A stretch of 64,000 nucleotides of DNA from Roseobacter weihaiensis (GTDB lineage Bacteria; Pseudomonadota; Alphaproteobacteria; Rhodobacterales; Rhodobacteraceae). A program made the translations under genes and the position numbers. Of this stretch, positions 43,973-52,972 are shown one piece after another. The DNA lies in the NCBI RefSeq assembly GCF_020622345.1, contig NZ_JACNMO010000011.1, positions 110,218-174,217 of the forward strand. Direction: 5' to 3'. How positions within the stretch are numbered: position 1 is the first letter of the stretch; every line of letters starts with the position of its first letter. The notes under the pieces are model-generated. The model searched no databases and had not been told where the DNA came from. It saw only the letters and a list, made by a program, of their open reading frames with translations.

Positions 43973-44345
43973 TGGGGGTGTCCTCCTGCGGCGGAATGCG
44001 CGCGATACAGTTGCGTTTGAAATGCTCCGGGCGCGTGCGCCACGGGATCAGACCATCCGCGGTCTGATGATAAAGACCCGCGCCTTCGATCAGCGTGTCC
44101 AGATGCGACACCTCGTGCAGATTTCCGTACACATAGGTCCACTTTTGCGCCCCGCCGCGCAAGGCGACCGAGCATCCGTAATCGCAGTTTTGCAGGCATT
44201 CGACGGCGCGTACGGCAACGCCCTGCGGCAGAGCGCGCGCCTTGAGGGTCTCGAACAGATGGGCACCGGGGCGCTCACCCTCCTCGGTGACCTCGGTGCC
44301 GCGTTTGCATTTGATACAGACCAGAATCTCGGTTTGCTCAGGCAT
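43965..44345 (-). CDS. DUF1636 ferredoxin-like protein of cobalamin operon
   Basis: The 126-residue protein has the DUF1636 pattern: cysteines at 10 and 13 (CIKC) and at 50, 54 and 58 (CLQNCDYGC), which could hold a 2Fe-2S centre in a thioredoxin-like fold. It is the first full-size gene after the cobalamin riboswitch and precedes cobW, so a link with metal handling or with reduction of cobalt is likely but not proven. It overlaps the 20-codon leader by eight bases. Confidence 0.8.
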   Translation of the reverse strand: MPEQTEILVCIKCKRGTEVTEEGERPGAHLFETLKARALPQGVAVRAVECLQNCDYGCSVALRGGAQKWTYVYGNLHEVSHLDTLIEGAGLYHQTADGLIPWRTRPEHFKRNCIARIPPQEDTPND

Positions 44346-44400
44346 GCAGCACCCCCGAATTCACCAGGCGGGCTGCCGTGGATACAGCATCAAGTAACAT
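44338..44400 (-). CDS. 20-codon leader ORF after the cobalamin riboswitch
   Basis: The frame starts at ATG 44400 with GGAGGA eight bases upstream, encodes MLLDAVSTAARLVNSGVLHA and stops at 44338, overlapping the start of the DUF1636 gene by eight bases. The DUF1636 gene lacks its own clear ribosome site, so translation may pass from leader to gene. The riboswitch could then act on the leader ribosome site. No homology is recognised. Confidence 0.5.
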   Translation of the reverse strand: MLLDAVSTAARLVNSGVLHA

Positions 44401-44453
44401 CGTCTCTCTCTCCTCCGGGACACCCCGCCCGGGCCAGCATTGCGTTTCAGGAT

Positions 44454-44620
44454 GGCAGGTCTCCTGGCTCACGGGTCACGGCCCATCTGCGCCTTCCCGG
44501 CCCAAGGATCGGACCAGTGGCATGGTGCAGGTGCGCTCTCCGCTTACAGTTGCGGGGGCAGCCGCGGCATTGCACCGCGTTCCCTTTTGCGCCTTGGGAT
44601 CGAACCAAGGCAACCATCAA
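44454..44620 (-). ncRNA. Cobalamin riboswitch
   Basis: Read on the minus strand, the segment contains the conserved parts in order: GGGAACGCGGTG, the CCCGCAACTGT element, GCCACTG, GGGAAGGC and the closing GCCAGGAGACCTGCC (complement of 44454-44468). It lies between the predicted promoter (44632-44659) and the ribosome site of the leader ORF, about 50 bases away. It should shut down cob operon expression when adenosylcobalamin is plentiful. Confidence 0.95.
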
Positions 44621-44631
44621 ATCGTGCAGGC

Positions 44632-44659
44632 ATTGTTCAGCCACGGCGGCAGATGTCAA
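44632..44659 (-). promoter_or_regulatory. Promoter of the cob operon
   Basis: On the minus strand TTGACA (44659-44654) and AACAAT (44637-44632) are 16 bases apart, just before the riboswitch. The -35 box is part of the palindrome GTCAA-TGG-TTGAC (44655-44667), whose other arm offers a TTGACG box facing cobO. Confidence 0.7.
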
Positions 44660-44719
44660 TGGTTGACGCTGCCCGGCGCGCATGCATTTTGAGGGCGAAC
44701 CCACAGTTAGGATCATCCC

Positions 44720-45328
44720 ATGACCGACGAGAACGCCCGCCACGCCGAAAAGATGCGCAAGATCAAAGCCGCGCGCGACAAGATGATGGAGACCAAGACC
44801 GAGGAAAAAGGGCTCATCATGGTGCATACCGGCGCGGGCAAGGGGAAATCCTCTTCGGGGTTTGGCATGGTCATGCGGTGCATCGCGCATCAGATGCCCT
44901 GTGCCGTGGTCCAGTTCATCAAGGGCAACTGGGACACGGGCGAGAAGTCGTTCTTGCGGGGACGGTTTGCCGAGGAGTGTCGCTTTTTCGTCTCCGGCGA
45001 AGGTTTCACCTGGGAGACGCAGGACCGCGAGCGGGACATCGCCGCGGCCCAGAACGGCTGGAAGATCGCCAGGGAACAGATCCTCGACCCCGAAATCCAG
45101 TTCGTGTTGCTTGATGAGATCAACATCGCGCTGCGCTACGACTACCTTGATATCGACGAGGTGGTCGATTTTCTGCTGCACGAAAAGCCCCGTATGACCC
45201 ATGTCTGTCTGACCGGGCGCAATGCCAAGCCGGAATTGATCGAGGCGGCGGATCTGGTGACGGAAATGAGCCTCGTGAAACATCCTTTCCGCGACGGGGT
45301 GAAGGCGCAGAAAGGCGTCGAGTTTTGA
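44720..45328 (+). CDS. cobO: Cob(I)yrinic acid a,c-diamide adenosyltransferase
   Basis: The 202-residue ATP:corrinoid adenosyltransferase (BtuR/CobO type) attaches the upper adenosyl ligand. It has a P-loop [10 protein letters not shown] (36-45), [14 protein letters not shown] and [11 protein letters not shown]. It is divergent from the riboswitch-led operon and has no riboswitch of its own. cobQ starts 13 bases after it. Confidence 0.95.
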   Translation: MTDENARHAEKMRKIKAARDKMMETKTEEKGLIMVHTGAGKGKSSSGFGMVMRCIAHQMPCAVVQFIKGNWDTGEKSFLRGRFAEECRFFVSGEGFTWETQDRERDIAAAQNGWKIAREQILDPEIQFVLLDEINIALRYDYLDIDEVVDFLLHEKPRMTHVCLTGRNAKPELIEAADLVTEMSLVKHPFRDGVKAQKGVEF

Positions 45329-45341
45329 GCGCCCCGGCCTC

Positions 45342-46787
45342 ATGACCCGCGCGATCATGCTGCAGGGCACCGGCTCTGACGTGGGCAAATCGGTGCTGGT
45401 GGCGGGGCTCTGCCGGGCGGCAAGACAACAGGGGCTGTCGGTCGCGCCGTTCAAGCCGCAGAACATGTCCAACAATGCCGCCGCCACACCGGATGGGGGC
45501 GAGATCGGGCGCGCGCAGGCGCTGCAGGCGCTGGCCGCCGGTCTGAAGCCGCATACGGATATGAACCCCGTCCTGCTCAAGCCCGAATCCGAGACCGGAT
45601 CGCAGGTCATCGTGCAAGGCAAGCGTTTCGCAACGGCCCGGGCACGCGATTATGCCAAGCTCAAGCCGCAGCTTATGACCCATGTGCTGGAGAGCTTTGA
45701 GCGGCTCAAAGCCCGCCACGATCTGGTGATCGTCGAGGGAGCTGGCAGCCCGGCCGAGGTCAACCTGCGCGCGGGCGACATCGCCAACATGGGCTTTGCG
45801 CAGGCGGCAGGGGTGCCCGTGGTGCTCTGTGGTGACATCAACCGGGGCGGTGTCATTGCCCAGATCGTGGGCACGCAGGCGGTGCTGACGCCCGAGGATG
45901 CGGCACTGGTTCAGGGCTTCCTCATCAACAAGTTTCGGGGTGATTCCAGCCTCTTTGACGATGGCTACGCCTTCATTCAGGACCAGACCGACTGGCCGGG
46001 GTTTGGCGTGATCCCCTGGTTTGACACGGCCTGGAAGCTGCCTGCCGAGGACGCCTATGACATCGGCACCCAAGCGCGGAAAGACGGGTTGCATGTCGTC
46101 TGCCTGCAACTGGCCCGGATCGCCAATTTCGATGACCTCGACCCGCTGGTGCAGGAACCCGGCGTGCGCGTGACCATGCTCCGCGCGGGCCAGGCGCTGC
46201 CGGGCGATACGGATGTGGTCATCCTGCCGGGCAGCAAATCGACGCGGGGCGATCTGAGGTTTCTCAAACAGCAGGGATGGGATGTGGATATCAAGGCGCA
46301 TCTGCGCCGCGGCGGCCACGTGCTGGGGCTGTGCGGCGGCTACCAGATGCTCGGCACTTCCGTCGCAGATCCTGACGGGATCGAAGGCCCCCCCGGTACG
46401 GATGCGGGGCTGGGGTTTCTGGACGTCACTACGGTGATGACATCCGACAAGCAGGTCCGCCCCACGTCGGCCACGCATTGCGCCAGCGGTCAGGGCTTCA
46501 CCGGCTACGAGATACATCTGGGCCAGACCGAAGGCGCCGATTGCAGCCGGCCCTTTGCCCAGGTCGGACCCCGCTTTGACGGGGCCATCAGCCCCGACGG
46601 CCGGGTCAGCGGCACCTATCTGCACGGGATGTTCAGTGATGATGCGTTTCGCGCGCTCTGGTTGGCCGAATTTGGCGTGAAACAGCAGGTGACCTATGCG
46701 CAGAGCGTGGACCGTACCCTCGACGGGCTGGCAGAACATCTGCGGCAGCACGCCGATGTCGAGGGCCTGCTGAACCTGAAGGTGTGA
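45342..46787 (+). CDS. cobQ: Cobyric acid synthase
   Basis: The 481-residue glutamine-dependent amidotransferase amidates side chains b, d, e and g of adenosylcobyrinic acid diamide. It has a P-loop GTGSDVGKS (9-17), [11 protein letters not shown], and a C-terminal glutaminase with the nucleophile in [11 protein letters not shown]. It forms a two-gene plus-strand operon with cobO. The next gene is convergent. Confidence 0.95.
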   Translation: MTRAIMLQGTGSDVGKSVLVAGLCRAARQQGLSVAPFKPQNMSNNAAATPDGGEIGRAQALQALAAGLKPHTDMNPVLLKPESETGSQVIVQGKRFATARARDYAKLKPQLMTHVLESFERLKARHDLVIVEGAGSPAEVNLRAGDIANMGFAQAAGVPVVLCGDINRGGVIAQIVGTQAVLTPEDAALVQGFLINKFRGDSSLFDDGYAFIQDQTDWPGFGVIPWFDTAWKLPAEDAYDIGTQARKDGLHVVCLQLARIANFDDLDPLVQEPGVRVTMLRAGQALPGDTDVVILPGSKSTRGDLRFLKQQGWDVDIKAHLRRGGHVLGLCGGYQMLGTSVADPDGIEGPPGTDAGLGFLDVTTVMTSDKQVRPTSATHCASGQGFTGYEIHLGQTEGADCSRPFAQVGPRFDGAISPDGRVSGTYLHGMFSDDAFRALWLAEFGVKQQVTYAQSVDRTLDGLAEHLRQHADVEGLLNLKV

Positions 46788-46790
46788 TCC

Positions 46791-46823
46791 GTCGCCGCCC
46801 GGAGAAAACCCCGGGACAGCGAC
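46791..46823. terminator. Bidirectional hairpin between cobQ and PepSY gene
   Basis: GTCGC and CCCGG (46791-46802) pair with CCGGG and GCGAC (46811-46823) around an eight-base loop. It lies between the two convergent genes. There is no clear T-run. Confidence 0.45.
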
Positions 46824-46837
46824 AGGCCCGGCAGACC

Positions 46838-48241
46838 TCAGGTCAAGGCACGGCGTAGCCTCGGTAGCCGCGAGAGCACCAAGGTATCGAACGCGAGCAC
46901 CGCCAGCAGGGTGATCCCCGCCATCGGGAAGGCCAGTGAGATGGCAAGGCCCACGAGCACGGCCCCCTGCCATACCGGCATTTCCTTTGGCATCGGCGGC
47001 GCGGCCAGCCGACCCGCCCCTTCGGGACGCCGTTTCCACCACATCACCACGGAGCTTACGCAAAGAAAAAGCACCGACAGGCAAACCAGCGTGTTGGCAA
47101 GTACGCTCCACAGCCCCAGCGTGCCCATGTGCAGTGCAATCCCCACGGCCATGGCTTTGCCCGCCCATGAATAATCCTCGTAGCGCACATCGGCCAGAAT
47201 CTTGCCAGTGAACTGATCCACATGCACCGTGCGATCCGACATCGGGTTGACGCTGTCGTTGCTCATGGAATCGCGGCTCATGGTCCAGACCCCGGCGTCG
47301 GACCCTGGCAGGTTGAGCTGATAGCGCCCGTCAAAGCCAATCTGGCGGGCCAGCGCATCGATGGTGTCGAGGGTCAGCGGCGTTCCGGCCTCCAGCACCG
47401 CCACGCCAGACAGGCTGCCCGAGGCAGGCATCGGCGTTTGCTCAAGCACCCAAGGGACCTCCTTGCGGTTGTGGTTCATGCTGGCGTGGGTCTCGTCCGA
47501 CAGCGGAACGTTGTCCCATTTCTCGGCGGGAAACTGGCTCCAGGCCTGTACCATCTTGCCGCCCCAGATCCCCGCCCAGGACAGCCCGGAGATCAGGAAA
47601 AATACCAGAAACAGCGAGAGCCAGAACCCCAGAAACCCGTGCAGTGACTTCCACAGGGCGCGTCCGGGACCAAAGCGCGGCCAGAGCACCGCACGCCAAC
47701 CCTGCCCGCGCGGCCACCATAGATAGAGGCCTGTCGCGATCAGCACGAGCCCGAGCGAGGCGGCAATTTCAAGCATGCGGTCCCCGGTCACCCCCAGCAT
47801 CAGATCACTGTGCAGCCCGTCTGCGAAATCATACCACCCGCTCCGCCGGGGATAGGCCTGCAGGACTTCAGCCGTATAGGGGTCCAGGGCCACCATGACG
47901 GCATCCTCCTCAACGTCCACCCGGAAGATCGCGGCGAGATCCGCATGCCGGGGCGACACATACTGGATCAGCGTGCCGCCCGGCACCGCCGCAAGGGCCG
48001 CTTCTGCCTGAATGGAGACAGCCAGCGCAGTCTCTTGCGGCACAACCGGAATACGTTCCCCGTCGCGGCCATCGATGAAGGCGATCCACAGCATCATCAT
48101 GCCGGTCACGGCCAGAAGCGCAAAGAACGGGATCACGAAGAGGCCGGCGTAGAAGTGCCAGCGCCAGGCCGCAAAATAGAGCTTCTGCAGGCCAGTGCTG
48201 TCGGTCGCGGGCGGATTTTGGGTCGGGTCAATCGAGACCAT
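46838..48241 (-). CDS. PepSY-associated transmembrane protein
   Basis: The 467-residue protein has four main membrane helices (about 25-50, 155-175, 205-230, 385-460 region) and PepSY-type periplasmic segments (for example AVLEAGTPLTLDTIDALARQ and DQFTGKILADVRYEDY). Such proteins are usually encoded with metal uptake genes and may act in reductive release of iron or copper. It follows the PCu(A)C gene by 12 bases in the same operon, which favours copper. Confidence 0.87.
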   Translation of the reverse strand: MVSIDPTQNPPATDSTGLQKLYFAAWRWHFYAGLFVIPFFALLAVTGMMMLWIAFIDGRDGERIPVVPQETALAVSIQAEAALAAVPGGTLIQYVSPRHADLAAIFRVDVEEDAVMVALDPYTAEVLQAYPRRSGWYDFADGLHSDLMLGVTGDRMLEIAASLGLVLIATGLYLWWPRGQGWRAVLWPRFGPGRALWKSLHGFLGFWLSLFLVFFLISGLSWAGIWGGKMVQAWSQFPAEKWDNVPLSDETHASMNHNRKEVPWVLEQTPMPASGSLSGVAVLEAGTPLTLDTIDALARQIGFDGRYQLNLPGSDAGVWTMSRDSMSNDSVNPMSDRTVHVDQFTGKILADVRYEDYSWAGKAMAVGIALHMGTLGLWSVLANTLVCLSVLFLCVSSVVMWWKRRPEGAGRLAAPPMPKEMPVWQGAVLVGLAISLAFPMAGITLLAVLAFDTLVLSRLPRLRRALT

Positions 48242-48253
48242 GGTCCGAGCCCT

Positions 48254-48766
48254 CTAGTTTGTCGCGGCGGGGTCAGATTGACCCACACCGTGATTGGAAT
48301 GGTCGATGTCGCCCGCGCCGTCCGCGCCCCGCGCCTCCACTTTGAAGACGACCTCGACGGGGCCTGCCCGCTCGAACATCAGCGTTGCGGGGATCTCTTC
48401 GCCGACCTCGAAGGGGTCACCGTTCAGCCCCATGAACATGACATGCAGCCCGCCGGGCTCCAGGGCCACGGTCTCGCCTGCGGGGATTTCAATGGTGTGG
48501 ACATGCATCATCCGGGCAATGCCGTCTTTTTCCTCGGTGGTGTGCAGCATGACCTTTGGAAAATCCGCCTCGACGCCCACCAGTTGGTCGGCTTCGGTGC
48601 CGCTGTTGGTGATCGTCATGTAGCCACCCGCCGACATCGCGGTCCGGGCGGTTTCAAAGGCCATTGGATGGTCGATGGTTAGGGTGCCCGATGTGAACTC
48701 GTGGGCCACGAGGGATGTGCCTGCACACGTCAGTGCAGCACAAAACGCAAAAACTGTGCGTTTCAT
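48254..48766 (-). CDS. PCu(A)C-family periplasmic copper chaperone
   Basis: The 170-residue precursor has a signal peptide (MKRTVFAFCAALTCAGTSLVA). The copper motif H-x10-M-x21-H-x-M is visible from VMLHTTEEKDGIARMM to LHVMFMG. The C-terminal tail holds extra histidines (IDHSNHG), as often seen. These proteins bring Cu(I) to cytochrome oxidase. It lies between a DUF2946 gene and the PepSY membrane protein gene in one minus-strand operon. Confidence 0.92.
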   Translation of the reverse strand: MKRTVFAFCAALTCAGTSLVAHEFTSGTLTIDHPMAFETARTAMSAGGYMTITNSGTEADQLVGVEADFPKVMLHTTEEKDGIARMMHVHTIEIPAGETVALEPGGLHVMFMGLNGDPFEVGEEIPATLMFERAGPVEVVFKVEARGADGAGDIDHSNHGVGQSDPAATN

Positions 48767-48836
48767 AGCATTTCTCCATGCTTGGATGAACCAGAGCTAA
48801 GCTGGTCAACGAAAAGTGTGAAAAATTCTCTGCGGC

Positions 48837-49202
48837 TCAGGTCGTCGGGGGGGCCCGCGACGCATGCGCGTGATCCAGCAAAAAGGACAGCGAGACCCTT
48901 GGAGCACTGGGTCCGGCAGCTGCTGGGCGGGCCATGGGCTGGGTGCGCTCAAGGCTGGTGTACGCCGGCAACATCGCCGAGCTGACGAGCAGACAGGCTT
49001 CGCAAATGCCAGGGCCTGTCCCGCCGTCGGCAAGATCGCCGCAAAGATCAGAGAGCGCGCCACCCGCCTGAACGTAGGCCTGCAACGCGGGGTCCAGTTC
49101 TTGCACGGCGGTGCGATGCGCAAAGCCCACACCGCTCATCGCAAAGACAAGAGCGAGGACAGTGAAAAGCTTTAAGACAGGGACAGCGGCACGCCAGTTC
49201 AT
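48837..49202 (-). CDS. DUF2946-like small secreted protein
   Basis: The 121-residue protein has a hydrophobic N-terminus (VLKLFTVLALVFAMSGVGFA) and the DUF2946-like pattern LCGDL...GICEACLL (about residues 52-72) followed by a hydrophobic turn. DUF2946 genes are often found next to copper genes, as here (70 bases before the PCu(A)C gene). The function is unknown; the CxxC pair could bind metal. Confidence 0.62.
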   Translation of the reverse strand: MNWRAAVPVLKLFTVLALVFAMSGVGFAHRTAVQELDPALQAYVQAGGALSDLCGDLADGGTGPGICEACLLVSSAMLPAYTSLERTQPMARPAAAGPSAPRVSLSFLLDHAHASRAPPTT

Positions 49203-49433
49203 GATCGAAATGGTAGCCGAATTGCCAACACCCCGCCATATCTAAAATGCACTGCGTCAGGCGCGTGTTGTGCGTCAGACCCTGGAAAGGGGCCAATCGG
49301 CCCATCTGGCACCCGGATGCGCATCTGCACCATCTGAAGGGACTTTTCACCAGCTTGTCACAGAAGCTTTGCAGAAATGTCATGGCGTTGCGCCACGGCA
49401 GACAGAGGTAATTTAACAGATGGAGATTTCCTT

Positions 49434-51590
49434 ATGTCGCACCGCCTGCTGATGCTGAGCACGGCCATGGCCCTTGTCTCTGGCCCCGACCTGGCAGAGA
49501 TGAATTTCAACCGCATCGCGTCATTTCCAGTGGCCCAGAATACACCGGAGGCCGCAGAAACCTCCTCCGAGATCATCGCGACCTCGGCGGATGGCATGAC
49601 ACTGGTCTACACCGACAGCCCGGCGGAGGTATTGGGGTTTATCGACATCACCGACCCCGCCAACCCGACAGCCGCAGGTGTCTTTGACATGCCGGGCGAG
49701 CCCACATCTGTTGCCGTGATCGGTCAGACCGCCTTTGCCGGGGTGAATACCTCGGAGGATTACATCAACACCTCCGGGCGGCTTCTGGCCATCGATATGA
49801 ACACCAGAACCGTTCTGGCGGCCTGTGAACTGGGCGGGCAGCCCGACAGTGTGGCCGTCGCCCCCGATGGCAGCTTTGTGGCGATCGCCATCGAGAATGA
49901 GCGCGATGAGGATCTCGGTGACGGCCGCGTCGGCCAGATGCCCGGCGGCTTTGTCAGCATCGTGCCCATAAGCGACAACAGTCTGGACTGCGATGGCATT
50001 GTTGCGGCAGATATCACCGGTCTGGCGGAGGTTGCCCCCGAAGACCCCGAGCCCGAATATGTCTCCATCAATGCGGAGCGTGAGATCGTGGTCACGCTGC
50101 AGGAAAACAACCACATGGTTGTGCTCTCCGCAGCAGGCGAGGTGCTCAGCCATTTCTCTGCCGGGTCGGTGGATCTGGAGGGCATTGACGTTGATGAAGA
50201 GGGGGCGCTGACCTTCGAGGCCCGCCAGCCGGGCCGTGTTCGCGAGCCCGACGCGGTCACGTGGATCGATGCCGATCACTTTGCCACCGCAAACGAAGGA
50301 GACATGGATGGCGGCAGCCGCGGCTGGACGATCTTCCATCAGGACGGCACGGTTGTCTACGAGAGCGGCGTCTCCTTCGAGCATGCGATTGTCGAGATCG
50401 GCCACTATCCAGAAAGCAGGTCAGCCAACAAAGGCGTGGAACCGGAATCCGTGACCTTCGGGGTCTATGGCGACACGCCCTACGTCTTTGTCGGGGCCGA
50501 GCGGGCATCGATTGTGGGCGTCTACGACGTCACCGATCCGACCAGCCCGGTGCTGGAGCAACTGCTGCCCTCGGGCATCGGCCCGGAGGGTTATGTGGCC
50601 ATCCCCGCGCGCGGTCTGCTCGTCTCGGCCAATGAGGTCGACGGTCGGCAAGACGGCGCGGCCGGCAGCCACGTGATGATCTACGAATACCAGGACGCCC
50701 CCGCTGCCTACCCGCATCTGACCTCCGCCGGGATGGAAAACCTGACCGGTTGGGGGGCGATCTCCGGCATGGTGGCGGAGGACGAAAGCGGGTTGATCTA
50801 TGCGGTCAACGACAGCTTTTATGCCCTGCAGCCGACGATCTTTACCATCGATCCCAGCCAGCAACCGGCGCGCATCATCAAGGCCACCCCGGTGACACGC
50901 GGCGGCCAGCCGGCGCAGCTTCTTGATATGGAAGGCATCACGCTCGATGGCGCGGGCGGTTTCTGGATCGCCTCGGAAGGGCGCACGGATCGGCTGGTGC
51001 CCCATGCGCTCTACCATGTGGATGCCAGCGGGGAGATCACCGACTACGTGACGCTGCCCGCAGAATTGCAGGCCGTCGAACGCCGCTTTGGCTTCGAAGG
51101 CATCACCCGCGTGGGCGACACACTCTGGATGGCCGTGCAGCGCAGCTGGCAGGATGACCCGGAAAACACCGTGAAACTGGTGGCCTACAACATCGAAACC
51201 GAAGAATGGGGGGCCGTGCATTATCAGACCACCGTCCCCGAAACCGGATGGGTCGGCCTGTCGGAGATCGTGGCCCATGGCGATCACATCTACCTGATCG
51301 AGCGCGACAACCAGATCGGTCAAGCCGCCGTGACCAAGATCATCACCCGCGTCGCGATGGACGAAATGCAGCCCGCCGCTTTGGGTGGCCCCTTGCCGGT
51401 GGTGACGCATGAGCTGGTCGTAGATCTGATCCCCTATCTGACCTCTACGGGCGGCTATGTTCTGGACAAGAGCGAAGGCCTGGCGATCATGGAGGACGGC
51501 ACATTCTGGGTGTCGATGGACAATGACGGTGTCGACGACCATTCCGGTGAGACCATGTTCTTTTCCGTCAAACCAGACACGGCGATGTAA
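49434..51590 (+). CDS. Phytase/esterase-like beta-propeller protein
   Basis: The 718-residue protein, started at ATG 49434 with GGAG nine bases upstream, has a short signal-like N-terminus. Residues about 25-430 form a propeller-like part with repeated surface-layer-type segments (SVAVAPDGSFVAIAIENE and DPTSPVLEQL), similar to choice-of-anchor-I proteins. Residues about 440-715 match the esterase-like activity of phytase domain (LDMEGITLDGAGGFWIASEG, FGFEGITRVGDTLWMAVQR, LDKSEGLAIMEDGTFWVSMD). It is probably periplasmic and may release phosphate. No Pho-box was recognised in the 231 bases before it. Confidence 0.82.
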   Translation: MSHRLLMLSTAMALVSGPDLAEMNFNRIASFPVAQNTPEAAETSSEIIATSADGMTLVYTDSPAEVLGFIDITDPANPTAAGVFDMPGEPTSVAVIGQTAFAGVNTSEDYINTSGRLLAIDMNTRTVLAACELGGQPDSVAVAPDGSFVAIAIENERDEDLGDGRVGQMPGGFVSIVPISDNSLDCDGIVAADITGLAEVAPEDPEPEYVSINAEREIVVTLQENNHMVVLSAAGEVLSHFSAGSVDLEGIDVDEEGALTFEARQPGRVREPDAVTWIDADHFATANEGDMDGGSRGWTIFHQDGTVVYESGVSFEHAIVEIGHYPESRSANKGVEPESVTFGVYGDTPYVFVGAERASIVGVYDVTDPTSPVLEQLLPSGIGPEGYVAIPARGLLVSANEVDGRQDGAAGSHVMIYEYQDAPAAYPHLTSAGMENLTGWGAISGMVAEDESGLIYAVNDSFYALQPTIFTIDPSQQPARIIKATPVTRGGQPAQLLDMEGITLDGAGGFWIASEGRTDRLVPHALYHVDASGEITDYVTLPAELQAVERRFGFEGITRVGDTLWMAVQRSWQDDPENTVKLVAYNIETEEWGAVHYQTTVPETGWVGLSEIVAHGDHIYLIERDNQIGQAAVTKIITRVAMDEMQPAALGGPLPVVTHELVVDLIPYLTSTGGYVLDKSEGLAIMEDGTFWVSMDNDGVDDHSGETMFFSVKPDTAM

Positions 51591-51663
51591 GCCGTTCAAA
51601 AGCACGCTAAGACCCCTGTGCAGAGGCTGCGCCGGGGTCTTTACGGCTCCGGGCGCACCATGC

Positions 51664-52209
51664 TCACTTGGGCTTCAGATCGTTGTGCACCACGTTAATC
51701 TTGACGGTGATCCGGCCAAGACCAGCCACTTTGGCCACACAAATCCGGTGCCGACCGTCATCCAGCGCGATGCGCCCCTCCCGTCCGATGTTCACCAATG
51801 GGGGATCCTTTGCGTCCATCCGGTAACGCCCAGCCAGGCAGTCCGCATAAAGCTGATCGAGAAAACGCAGCCGCCGTATGACCTTGTCCTCCGCGTTGTA
51901 GCGGCTGGGTCCCTTGGCCACCATCCAAGCATACCAAGCCGTCTCCCGCCAGTCCTTGCCGTGATGGAAATGCTCCCTTAGGGCGGTCAGGAAGTGATAA
52001 TTCTCCAGCGGGACCATGGCCGTACTCTGGCCCCTGCCGCCCTCATAACGCGCGCCCCAAAAACAGGCCTTTTCGCTGATCGCATCCCAATCCCCGCTGA
52101 TCCAACCCTGATCTGACACGGCAGCGCCCGGCCTTACTTTGTGCCACTCCGGGAATTGAATGAATCCGATGGCGGCGGGGTCCATCTCTACGATCTGGCC
52201 CGGCACCAA
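51664..52209 (-). CDS. Uncharacterised protein with ParB-like segment
   Basis: The 181-residue product starts with TTG (or GTG three bases later) after GGGAGG. I do not recognise a named family. The C-terminal part (NIGREGRIALDDGRHRICVA) resembles the ParB/sulfiredoxin nuclease fold where DGRHR is the usual signature. The N-terminal part is rich in Trp and aromatic residues. The gene follows a methyltransferase gene by 32 bases and probably works with it. Confidence 0.6.
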   Translation of the reverse strand: MVPGQIVEMDPAAIGFIQFPEWHKVRPGAAVSDQGWISGDWDAISEKACFWGARYEGGRGQSTAMVPLENYHFLTALREHFHHGKDWRETAWYAWMVAKGPSRYNAEDKVIRRLRFLDQLYADCLAGRYRMDAKDPPLVNIGREGRIALDDGRHRICVAKVAGLGRITVKINVVHNDLKPK

Positions 52210-52241
52210 AGCAGGCGCCTCCCCCTTCCGCTCAGGCGCGG

Positions 52242-52832
52242 TCAGGCTTTTTTTTTACACAGGTGGTAAAGGATGCGGTGCGGTTCCTTGCGGGTATGCT
52301 CCAGCACATCTTTTGCCTCAACGGTCCAATCCTCCCCCAGCACAGAGGCAAAAAGCGCCTCATGCCAGGCCGCCGCCGCCTCCACATCGTGCTCGGTGAA
52401 ATCGGGGGCGGGCTGTCCCTGATCCTTGTAGCGCGCATGCCGCGTGCTGCCTTCGATAAAGAGGGTATCGGTTTTCCTGCCGCATTCGGACAGAACGGAT
52501 CGCATGACCTCTTCTCCATCGAAGGCGTAGATGCGGTGCAGTACGCTCAAGAGCAGAATGGCGCTCCACTGCGGGCTGTTTTCAAAAAAGGCGGGTGAAA
52601 CGCCCACGCGCATGAAAGCCGAGGTGTCGCCCTGAATCTTGCGTGCGGCGTTGAACTCCTCCTGCATCTTTTCGACACCAATGGCGAAATGCCCAAGCTC
52701 ACCGAGGTATTTTGTCGTGAACCCGGTATTGGAGCCCACATCCAGCACCCATGAATTTCGGTGCGGCAAGCGGTCGGCAATCAGCTTGTTGCGCTTTTCA
52801 AAGCTGGCGTGCTTGTTGTGAAATCTCAGCAC
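52242..52832 (-). CDS. Class I SAM-dependent methyltransferase
   Basis: The 196-residue protein starts with GTG after GAGGA. The SAM-binding motif LDVGSNTGFTTKYLGE (about 31-46) and the later acidic residue in IGVEKM fit the Rossmann-type fold. The C-terminal end is CKKKA, encoded by a run of nine A in the mRNA, a slippery stretch near the stop. The substrate is unknown. It forms a pair with the ParB-like gene. Confidence 0.75.
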   Translation of the reverse strand: MLRFHNKHASFEKRNKLIADRLPHRNSWVLDVGSNTGFTTKYLGELGHFAIGVEKMQEEFNAARKIQGDTSAFMRVGVSPAFFENSPQWSAILLLSVLHRIYAFDGEEVMRSVLSECGRKTDTLFIEGSTRHARYKDQGQPAPDFTEHDVEAAAAWHEALFASVLGEDWTVEAKDVLEHTRKEPHRILYHLCKKKA

Positions 52833-52972
52833 CTGCGGTCCTCAATGCGTTGCGGGATATGGCGCCTTCTGCGGCTTTTGCACCCTTTGGGCCCGCCCCG
52901 TTTGGCGCACCCTACAGGCAGGATGCGGGCTTCGCCAAGGGCTATATCATCGCGCAGTCAGCCCTCCGGGCG

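Noticed and set aside
45120..47168. Very long minus-strand open frame (682 codons) opposite cobO/cobQ
   Set aside because: It is antisense to two well-supported cobalamin genes; the translation has no recognisable family and the frame is explained by GC-rich third positions.
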